A DNA stretch of 64,000 nucleotides from Axinella damicornis (taxonomy: Eukaryota; Porifera; Demospongiae; Axinellida; Axinellidae), in NCBI GenBank assembly GCA_963931865.1, contig OZ007509.1:16903815-16967814 (forward strand), in the 5' to 3' direction. Position numbers and translations under genes: made by a program. Shown here piece by piece: positions 55,746 through 64,000 of this stretch; position 1 is the stretch's first letter; every line of letters starts with the position of its first letter. A model generated the notes under the pieces. It had not been told where the DNA came from. It searched no databases and saw only the letters and a list, made by a program, of their open reading frames with translations.

Positions 55746-58700
55746 TCAGTGTTTGCTCTTCTTGCTGGAGGACGATCTGCTGCTGCTCTTGTGGGGACTT
55801 CTGCTGCGACTTCGCCTCTTGCTCTTTTTGGAGCTCTTGGGCGACCGTGAGCGGGATCTGCGCCTGGGTGAGTGTGTGTGGGTGGGTGTGTATGGGTGGG
55901 TGCGTGCATGTTCAGATGTGCATAGTGAAGTGTGGATGCAGGGATAGAAGAGTGAAGGCTATAATATACTACCAGACCCTGGTGAACATGTATTTTCATT
56001 CCGGCTCTGTATCACTGTGAAACAGGATCAACACTGTTCCTAGGCTGTCAAAGCCTTCATGTAAAACCCAACCCAGTTAGCAGTATGGTGAGCATTTATG
56101 AGGCTGCTTGAATGCCCACTTGAATAATTTGAAACCAGTTTATAGGATATCTAGCAGCATGGCCTCTAATAGCTTCCCGATTAGTGGTAATTGTTATTCA
56201 AGTGGCATCCCACAGCACACCATAATATTGGATTGCAATTGAGGTGCAGGAGAGAACCCTTGTATGGCACACCATGACCTTGAACTGTTAAGCTCAGTTA
56301 ACATTGCCTCCCATAAGCCTATTTGAGGGGTTGATGAAACATGCTTTTCTGTTTCTTTAAGCAGTTTCATGTGGTGGGAAAAGAGTTAAAACAACCCTGT
56401 AATGGTTGGCAAAGATTTAAAACAACCTGCAAAGCATCAATTTGTTGCACTGAACAGCAGCAATATACAAATGTATATATTCCAAAGTGCAATGCTGTAT
56501 GCGGATCACCAGTCTGGTCAATGGACAGCGGCTATTTCAACTGCGCTTGTATTATGCGCTCCTGGTTCGATAGTATGTCCTCCAACTACCATTAGTTTAT
56601 TGCTTGGGAGGACTGTCACTAGACAGTGCGATCGTGCAGTTGGCATGTGGCTGATGACCTGCCAGGAATTGGATAGACAGTCGTATTTGTGAACGGTAGC
56701 AGTTGATGCGTCTCTATCTGATTCTCCTCCTATTGCTAGTAACTGTCCACAGACGGATGCTGCAACGGAGAAACGAAATGGAAGACTGGCAATTTGGTGC
56801 CAAACTGTGTTCACCATTCGTGCCAGTAGCGACTGCGACTGGTCTTCACGGGACCGTAACAGATCAACCAGCGAACACCTCAGCACTGATTTTGGATGGT
56901 TCCCTTCGTACCCCATGATGTAAATATGACCTTCAGCCACAGTCATTGAGGCTAACATGACTGGAAACGGCAGGCTGCTGGCGATACACCACTGTGAAGT
57001 TCGAACGTCCATCACTTCAACTACGTTCAGTTTCTTACCATCCTCTCCCTCTCCCCCTGCCACAACTAGAGACTCCCCGTAACACACTGCTGCAGCTAGC
57101 CAGCGCTTAGTTTGCATGGGTCGAAAGCTTTCCTCCCATTCCATCTCCCCAACAGTGCTGACAAGTGAATTAGTAGCCTTCCTGTTGTGTCGACCTCCTA
57201 TGGCAGTAAGGAAGCTATTCACTACTGCTAGGCAGAAATAGTCATGCGGGCACGGAGGGAGGGTGGACCAGATCTGCTTCTCTGAGTCATAGGCATACAC
57301 TTGATGAGTGAAGAAAGGATTGAAGTAAGCCATTTTGCCATCCACTGCAGTCGATCGTCCTGCCATCTTGCACGGTGCACACCCGTACACCCTCCACCTT
57401 AGATCAAGAGTATCATTTGCATGGGCCGATCTGCTAATCAGTGGTTCAGCTGCTGAATTCGGTTCATCACAGTGCTGCTGCTGCTGCTGCTGCTGCCGTT
57501 GCTGTGATCCTCTGGCGAGCCGGTCGTTGAGCGCAAGAAGGTCTTGAATTGTTGCTTCACTTTGCACGAGGTTGTGTTTGAGGTCAGCAAGTTGAAGTTC
57601 ATTGGTTTCCAGCATTTGTCTTTGTTGCTGAATTTTCCTGATATCTTCCGTGTGCTGTTGTTGAAGATAATCTATCTTTCGATGGCACTCAGCTCGCACT
57701 TCACTAATACGTGCCACAACATCTTGTGCAGGTGTGCTTCCGTCTTGAGCTCGCTGCACACTTTCAGCATAGAGGGGAGCTTCTTTCAAACTAGCTATAT
57801 GCCGGCAGAGTTGATGAGAAGTGGGCCGTTCCCTATCTCTGTCCTTGAGACACTCTAGAAGAACCAGCAAGAGGGCGTGGGTCGGGTCTATCTGGCTAAT
57901 GTGGGATCGGCGGCGTTCAACTTCTGCAACTGGCACTTCAACTGTACCGGTAGGTGAAGTTGGAAAGTCAATCGAAGTTGAGCGCATACCAGGGTTTGGA
58001 TACAGTCGAGTGACGATCTGAATGCCAAGTACACCGAACGAAAAGCAGTCCAGCAGTTCCGAGTACACAGTGGAATCTGTCAAGGCTTCTGGTGGCATGT
58101 AGACCAGTGTTCCTGGGCACATAGTCATGGAGGAGTTATGGTGGTTTACACCGGTTAGTCTTGACATACCAAAGTCGGTGACTTTAGCTCTGCATCCAGC
58201 GATAAGCAAAACGTTGTTGCTGGAAAGATCGCGATGAATGACACCGTTTGAATGGAGGTATGCTAGGGCCAGGGCTACATCGTGACAGAAATCGACTTGG
58301 GTGTGGTAGGGAAGAGGTGTTCGAGATTGCTCCAGAAACTGCGTCAGGTTGCCATCCATGAGCTCCATAAGCAGCACCGGTAGGTGAGAGTTGGGATCTT
58401 GAACTGTACCCAGGTATTGTACAATGTTGGGATGCTTCGCCTCCTTCAGAAAGTGGCACTCTCGTTCAAATCGACCCACAATCGTTACCACTTCAGGGTC
58501 GTTGAAACGAAAGAGAGCAAAATGTAGGATTTTCGCAGCACAGAGGAGTGTACCACATTTTGCCTTGTAGACTGACCCGTAGGACCCAGCTCCTAGGAAT
58601 GCAGATCTGTGAAGTTCAACCGATTGATGTTGAAACTCGTCAGTACACGCCTGCTGAGCCATACCTACACAGGAGTTAATCAACAAATACAAGTCAAAGT

Positions 58701-61700
58701 AGGGCACTTAGGTTACTGCAACACAGAGCTCACAATGTATTTACTACTACATAAATTGCCAGCTTCTTGTTCTACAGTAAAGTTCTAAATTCTTGAAGTT
58801 ATGTTATTGGACACTCCAATGCACATACATACACACTGCTCACCTGTAACTGATGCCTGGCACAAGAGTCAAGAATTCGACTGCTGCAGGAGATGGTGCA
58901 ACGACTGTAACTACTACGACATAGCTGGCGTGTTTAACAATCTGCAGACAGTCACAACAGGTGCGGTCAGTCTTCCTGAGCTAGCTACCTACATACAGTC
59001 AACTCATTGACCAACGAATGGAATGGAATGGGCAATGCCGAAACCAAAAGTTGGATACAGAGGAACTGAAAATCAACAATGCAACTCTAGGAACTGGTAG
59101 CTGATTAGAAGCGGATCCTACTATAACAGCAACACCGAAAGGAAACCTCACGATACTAAAGTCGGATTCTTCTCACTTGCCGCTGCAAACGCACATCTTG
59201 TTCACCTTGTTCACCGTCACAGTAACAGTGGAGCACTAGGGCTGTTCCCTATATATGTTTTCACAATTACTCACCAATATGGGTTCCATACCAGAATATT
59301 AATATCGCGTTACTTCAAAGGACATTCCAGTAGCAAACGGTTGTTGTCAGTACACAAGCTCTTCTCAATATGTGCAGAGTGTCCCAGGCCTAGGAACAAG
59401 GCCGAGTGCAAATGGGCTAGCCAGCCACCACCACTCGCTTTCATCTCCTACTATATCACGGTACTGTCTTTCGTCCTGATATTGCTTCTAAAATTCCTAT
59501 AATTATAGCAACCAGCAACTGGTAAGCATCTTCAACTTCACTGACAGCTGCCACTGTAGCTAGCCAGCTGGGTTAAACACCGACAGCTGCCACTGTAGCT
59601 AGCCAGCTGGGTTAGACACCGACAGCTGCCACTGTAGCTAGCCAGCTGGGTTAAACACCGACAGCTGCCACTGTAGCTAGCCAGCTGGGTTAGACACCGA
59701 CAGCTGCCACTGTAGCTAGCCGGCCAGCTGGGTTAAACACCGACAGCTGCCACTGTAGCTAGCCAGCTGGGTTAAACACCGACAGCTGACACTGTAGCTA
59801 GCCAGCTGGGTTAAACACCGACAGCTGACACTGTAGTTAGCCAGCTGGGTTAAACACTGACAGTTGCCACTGTAGCTAGCCAGCTGGGTTAAAACAACCA
59901 TCATACATGTATATGTACATGGCCTTGTACATGTAGACCATGTACCAGAAGCAACGGCCTGACTGATTTCTGCATATCTTTGATAAGTAAACTTCTTGTC
60001 CTGATCTGGTGGCTGTCAGCACATAACTACCCAGCTGCAAGTGTAGATGCAGTGCACAAGGTCAAAAGGTCATGATGACTGCATGCAGAATGAATTCGGC
60101 CACGTGCTTGCTGATTGCCGAATTGCCAAACTAAGTCAGTACAAACAAGTTAATTGCATTAGCTTGTAAATCTTGTTGGTACCATAGTTGCGCGTTATTA
60201 TGGACAGCTTGCTTATAAGTGCTCATTTGCCATTAGGTTGATCTTTGCCCCAAACTATTTGTTATTAAGTGCCAAAGCGTTCCAAAAAGTCTGGAGACTC
60301 TCAGGTGGATTCTGGAGCTGTTTCAGAGCCTGACAAAATGAATGAATGAATGAATGATTTTTATGTCACACAATACAAATGCATTTGTGTACATTGTAAA
60401 TGTAACAGTTTGCTCCTCTGAGACCTGATCTGGACCTGCCACTGCTGACTGGCATGCGATAGTTATAAAATTATTGCTAGGATGTACCTTCAGTGGCAGG
60501 GCACGACCCCCGGTTGCTAGGAGACGTGCCCCACACTAGATTTGCCACTGATTTGTAATCAGAGAGTTGTAGTGTGCTACTTGCATGTAGTTGCCATCCC
60601 CAGACAAAGCAGTATAAGCTGAAGGACAGTGAAAGGCAAACGCTGTTCTGCCCGGGCATTGCAACTAGTCAGTATAGTTTGTTGCCAGGCAACCGATCGC
60701 GACATCCCATGAGTGCATCAGCACAATATAATTGTTGTTTGCAAGTTTCACAGTATCTCAAGCGTCTAGGGTGACTCGTGGATTGCATCAGGGAACTGTA
60801 TCAGGGAACTATATCGGTTACTTGCTCTTATTGCGGACTCCATCAGCAAGCTATACTGGTTGACATCACTTGTTTGCAGCAGTACCTCAAGGATACTGGG
60901 TTACCTCCTTCAACACCAAATTAGTGGTCACATGCCTATAGGTTTCCCTGTATTTCCTGTTCTAATAATTATTGGTCAAACAAACGTATTCAGTTACCCA
61001 TTGTCATAGCAACCAGCTTTCCCTCCCTTAGTATTGTGACGTGGTGGTGTGAATTCTCTGGCTCCACGTACATGTGTACTCCTACATTATACCTCTCCCC
61101 AGCAAATGTAGCATTACCAACTTCCCTACCTGCGTGACTTTGGCGATCGTGACCTTGACCGACGCTTACTGCTACGGCTGTGTCTTGGACTTCGAGATCT
61201 TGACCGCTTCCTGGCAGGTGATCGAGATCTTGACCGCTTCCTGGCAGGGGACCGAGACCTTGACCTTCTCCTGGGAGAACGGGATTTGGATCTTCGCCTG
61301 CGGGGAGATCGAGATCTGGACTTTGACCTCCTTCGCTTAGGACTATGAGAGTGAGATGTATTTCTTGAAGTGGGGGATTTGGAAGGGGACCTTCGGCGGG
61401 GACTCCGGGAGTAAGATCGCCGTCTGTGAGAGCAGAGGTATGAAGATTGTCATAGCATATTATCATAGATGGTCTCCTCTACTATCTATGACATTATGTA
61501 CATGTAGGACTCTAGGACACTTCTAGCCTCGTTCCCAGGCCGCTTGGGAGGCCTGGGAACGAGGCTAGGATGCTTCCAACTCTCCAACATTTGCATGTAG
61601 CTGTGCTACTGCTGCTGAGGTACTTGAACACACTAGAGAGTTAAACTCCCTGCAAGCCTGGGAACGAGGCTACAGTGCTGTACAGTGCACCCGTGGGCTC

Positions 61701-63372
61701 CTAAGCGGCTTCAGCCTGACTATCACATCGCCTCGGCTCCACCTCAGTAAAACATTGTACCACTAAGGAAGCCCGCCGGGGCAATACAGCGAAGAAACTT
61801 CCATTCAACCATCTCACTATTACTTACATGTATACAGGCTGTCAGAGAACATCACATAACTATACTTGTTGCACTGTGTTGTCCGTTACCTGCTTGGGGA
61901 GCTGGAGTACTTTCTCCTCTTCTTGGTGTCAGGTGACCTAGATCGTCGGTCCCTTGGTGGGGAGGGAGACTGTGATGTACGATGCCTTTTACGGGAAGAG
62001 GGCGAAGGGGAGCGCTTGGTCCTCTCAGGGGAGCGGCTTGGGCTGCGCTTCTTGCTGCTGGTCTCAAGGTTATACTTTGCTGCATGAAAGTGGGCATTAA
62101 TAAGAATGATGTATTCAATGTTCAAATTCTATCAACATGAACTCTACACCATTTAACACCAGTTTAACGTTCACGAAAATGTCATCCAATTAGTATGTAT
62201 GTCCCAACATACCCAAAGTTGAAGGAGATGGGGAACGAGATCTGTTTCCCGACCTGGATGCTGATGATGGTGGGCTTCTCTTCGGTTCCACTGCCTCCTG
62301 CAAGTGAGACAGTAACAAGGAGTGCCACAGGTCATGAGGTCATGAACTTCACAGTGATGGAAACACTGGGAAAATGAGATATGTACGCTCAAAAGATGAT
62401 GCCGTTCTTCGGAATGATATTCCAACTTGCGTTTCTACTGCTTCGCTGCAAACCAGAAGGCTTCTCTCAAGAATCAGGTGGTTACATCGGATGATCCAAA
62501 TAAAGTGAAAGGCTTCTTCCGAACAGTTTGTACGTAAGCCCATTTCAGGGCTTTACATATATACGGTTCTTCCAGAGCAATGTTTAGGTTTCAAGAGTTT
62601 CGCTTTCAGTGGGATGGATGCAAGGCAGTAGCAGAAATAGGCATCACAAGCCATAGTTGTTGGCGTTCTGCTGGATATTACTGTATGCAACGGCAGGAAC
62701 CCATCCTCCAGGTGCCTCGTAAGCCCACAAAATTGTACATACCAGTGTGCAAGTGAACTACGTAACAGTGGAACTGAAAAACCAAGTGGGCTGCTGCAGC
62801 CGTACCTGCATCAGCCGTACCTGCATGAGCTTGTCCCTGAACTTGCTGACCCTCTCTGAGATCTCAGCCTTGCTGTAGCTGCCACTGGCCTCCAATGCAT
62901 CGGACAGTTCCACCACCTTCAGCTGAAGAGGGGGGACGGTGAGGAGAGGAAGAGGGAAGAGAGAGAGAGGGACAATGAGGTAGACAGTGGAGGATGGAGG
63001 GGGTAAGAATGGGAGATGCAGAGGAAGTATGGGGGGGGGGGATAGAAGGGGGGAAGGGACAAGAAAGGAGATAGGGAGGAAGAAGAAAAGGGGGAGATAG
63101 AACGGGGAGAGGGTAAGGGGAGGATGGAAGTGGGAGAAGTGGAGAGGGGTATAGAGAGAATGGGAGGATTGAGAGAAGCCTCGGGAAGGGAGGGCAAGTT
63201 CATAATCTAGGCTAGCACACTTTTAGAAAGTGTATGCGTGTCTGCATCGCGCACCTCAACCTCCCTGAGCATCTTTCTCTTCTTCTCATCCAGTTCTGCC
63301 AGGAGCTGCTGTTGCTCCTTCTTGCTCAGAACACCACTACTGTGTGGAGCAGCAGGGCTCACCGGGCTCACA
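55746..63372 (-). CDS. U2SURP: U2SURP (SR140) U2 snRNP-associated protein, 3' half
   Basis: Minus-strand exons in window: 63372-63255, 62922-62821, 62297-62213, 62079-61890, 61423-61130, 55863-55746; all phases join. 63255-63372 and 62821-62922 encode ELDEKKRKMLREVE, then LKVVELSDALEASGSYSKAE and ISERVSKFRDKLMQ. That is the cwf21-like segment of U2SURP. The following exons are an RS domain (KRRSRSRSPKSRR and similar) ending RSRSPHKSSSRSSSSKKSKH, close to the known C-terminus. The RRM, SURP and CID parts must lie beyond the right edge of the window. The protein joins the U2 snRNP at the branch site in the nucleus. The last intron is 5.27 kb and holds a complete other gene. Confidence 0.85.
56518..58662 (-). 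CDS. Kinase - coiled-coil - Kelch protein nested in a U2SURP intron
   Basis: One coding exon of 714 aa. I start at 58662 (MAQQACTDEF) because an AG acceptor-like site separates it from the in-frame ATG at 58707. The kinase domain is complete: LGAGSYGSVYKAK loop, CAAKIL lysine, ECHFLKEAKHPNIVQYLG, VIHRDLSSNNVLL catalytic loop, DFGMSRL and MPPEAL. So an active TKL-type kinase is likely. A coiled coil follows (about residues 320-405) with a Gln run encoded by CAG/CTG repeats near 57475-57500. Then come four to five Kelch-type blades (VYAYDSEKQIWSTLPPCP, LVVAGGEGEDGKKLNVVEVM, LLAIGGESDRDAST, LMVVGGH). The N-lobe matches the truncated one at 23740-24168. Same strand as the host gene. Confidence 0.9.
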   Translation of the reverse strand: MAQQACTDEFQHQSVELHRSAFLGAGSYGSVYKAKCGTLLCAAKILHFALFRFNDPEVVTIVGRFERECHFLKEAKHPNIVQYLGTVQDPNSHLPVLLMELMDGNLTQFLEQSRTPLPYHTQVDFCHDVALALAYLHSNGVIHRDLSSNNVLLIAGCRAKVTDFGMSRLTGVNHHNSSMTMCPGTLVYMPPEALTDSTVYSELLDCFSFGVLGIQIVTRLYPNPGMRSTSIDFPTSPTGTVEVPVAEVERRRSHISQIDPTHALLLVLLECLKDRDRERPTSHQLCRHIASLKEAPLYAESVQRAQDGSTPAQDVVARISEVRAECHRKIDYLQQQHTEDIRKIQQQRQMLETNELQLADLKHNLVQSEATIQDLLALNDRLARGSQQRQQQQQQQHCDEPNSAAEPLISRSAHANDTLDLRWRVYGCAPCKMAGRSTAVDGKMAYFNPFFTHQVYAYDSEKQIWSTLPPCPHDYFCLAVVNSFLTAIGGRHNRKATNSLVSTVGEMEWEESFRPMQTKRWLAAAVCYGESLVVAGGEGEDGKKLNVVEVMDVRTSQWCIASSLPFPVMLASMTVAEGHIYIMGYEGNHPKSVLRCSLVDLLRSREDQSQSLLARMVNTVWHQIASLPFRFSVAASVCGQLLAIGGESDRDASTATVHKYDCLSNSWQVISHMPTARSHCLVTVLPSNKLMVVGGHTIEPGAHNTSAVEIAAVH
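58663..61129. other. Non-coding part of the U2SURP last intron
   Basis: Holds the promoter side of the nested kinase gene, the 39-bp minisatellite and an (AATG)n tract at about 60336-60358. I see no further gene. Confidence 0.45.
59542..59893. repeat. 39-bp minisatellite, nine copies
   Basis: Unit CGACAGCTGCCACTGTAGCT + AGCCAGCTGGGTTAAACAC, 39 bp. Copies alternate TTAAACAC and TTAGACAC at first, then become more uniform. One copy carries a 4-base insertion (CGGC near 59721). Because 39 is a multiple of three, one frame stays open on the minus strand; this is not a gene. Confidence 0.95.
61524..61567. mobile_element. Minimal hairpin MITE, AGCCTCGTTCCCAGGC family
   Basis: CTAGCCTCGTTCCCAGGCC and GGCCTGGGAACGAGGCTAG with an 8-base centre. 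A lone right arm follows at 61654-61672. In a U2SURP intron. Confidence 0.8.
62930..63240. repeat. GGGAGA-rich purine tract
   Basis: Purine-rich irregular repeat filling the U2SURP intron between the two cwf21 exons; pyrimidine on the gene's sense strand. Ser/Pro/Leu open frames here are artefacts. Confidence 0.75.
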
Positions 63373-63374
63373 CT

Positions 63375-63905
63375 ATGGGGAAAGAGAGGGGGGAGGGGAG
63401 AGCGGGGATTGGAATGGGAGGGGACGGGGGGAGGAAGGGGATGGAGGGATGAGCAGGGAAGGGAATGGATCAGTTTGGAAAGGGGAAAGGGGGAGGGAGA
63501 AATGGGGGAGGAAGTGGGAGGGGGAGGATGAGTACGGATCAGATTGGAAAAGGGAAAGGGGGAGGGAGAAATGGGGGAGGAAGTGGGAGGGGGAGGATGA
63601 GTACGGATCAGATTGGAAAAGGGAAAGGGGGAGGGAGAAACGGGGAGGGAGAAAGGGGGAGGGAGAAACGGGGAGGGAGAAAGGGGGAGGGTGAGAGGGT
63701 GGAGGAAGTGGGAGGGGAGGATCAGCAGGGATGCAGTTTGGAAAGGGGAAAGGGGGAGGGGGAGAGGGGGGAGGATCAGAATGGATGGGTTGGAAAGGGG
63801 AAAGGGGGAAAGGGTGGAGGAAGTGGGAGGCAGGGATGGGAATGGATCAGTTGGGAAAGAGGAAAGGGAGAGATGGGGGAGGGAGGAGAAAAAAGAGGGA
63901 GGGAG
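63375..63905. repeat. GGGAAAGGGGGAGGGAGAAA purine repeat
   Basis: About 530 bp of G/A-rich repeats including a roughly 72-bp tandem unit (AGTACGGATCAGATTGGAAA at 63531 and 63601). Lies immediately upstream of the U2SURP exon acceptor at 63372, so the sense strand has a very long pyrimidine tract. Confidence 0.8.
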
Positions 63906-64000
63906 AAAACACATAAGTGACATGTACAAAACAGTTGTGGTACACTGTACATGTATATAACTCGTCAAACTGAGCAACGTCCTCTCACCCTGACAAACCC

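Noticed and set aside
4590..59893. CRISPR-like arrays suggested by regular repeats
   Set aside because: The repeats are contiguous minisatellites without unique spacers, and this is animal DNA.
63207..63977. 256-aa Ser/Pro-rich minus-strand frame as a full exon
   Set aside because: Only 63255-63372 fits U2SURP and splice phase; the rest is the G/A repeat in the intron.

Overview
This window is nuclear DNA from an animal, most probably a demosponge. The genes are split by short GT-AG introns, and several families are typical of sponges: kinase-Kelch and kinase-ankyrin fusions, fibrinogen-like secreted proteins, WSCD-like sulfotransferases, and an intronless beta-helix/multi-pass membrane protein. 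Conserved single-copy genes (CEP295, EIF2A, U2SURP, DNAJC3) are clearly animal. Hairpin MITEs, minisatellites and long G or C tracts fill introns and spacers. A 200-base run of N (33296-33495) marks a draft assembly. I cannot name the species.

Layout. 1-4.4 kb: two tandem secreted fibrinogen-like genes (+), with the 3' tail of a third at the left edge. 5.2-8.4 kb: the first three coding exons of a DNAJC3-like gene (-), apparently truncated. It is head to head, over 266 bp, with a complete 19-exon CEP295 gene (+, 8.7-17.9 kb). 18.3-19.1 kb: an intronless, bacterial-type hydroxyethylthiazole kinase (-), followed by a decayed copy of the CEP295 ALMS exon. 20.2-24.2 kb: a gene (-) joining a kinase N-lobe to seven ankyrin exons. 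25.2-27.8 kb: a Kelch-pseudokinase gene (-). 28.8-32.7 kb: a beta-helix/membrane gene (+) broken by two frameshifts and one stop. 33.7-34.0 kb: the last exon of a small conserved unknown gene (-). 39.1-47.7 kb: a complete 21-exon EIF2A gene (+) with a textbook U12-type AT-AC intron. 48.7-55.1 kb: two tandem two-exon WSCD-like sulfotransferases (+). 55.7-63.4 kb: the 3' half of U2SURP (-); its last intron holds a whole kinase-Kelch gene.

Most of these genes serve separate housekeeping roles: centriole assembly (CEP295), initiator-tRNA delivery (EIF2A), U2 snRNP splicing (U2SURP) and ER protein quality control (DNAJC3). The lineage-expanded genes (fibrinogen-like, sulfotransferase, kinase fusions, beta-helix membrane) look like surface recognition and signalling machinery. 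Their tandem copies, broken copies and exon-module duplications show that the region is turning over quickly. Exon models were built by hand from splice consensus, reading phase and similarity to remembered family sequences; all phases close without frame breaks in CEP295 (1255 aa), EIF2A (605 aa), the kinase-ankyrin gene (398 aa) and both sulfotransferases (339 and 454 aa).
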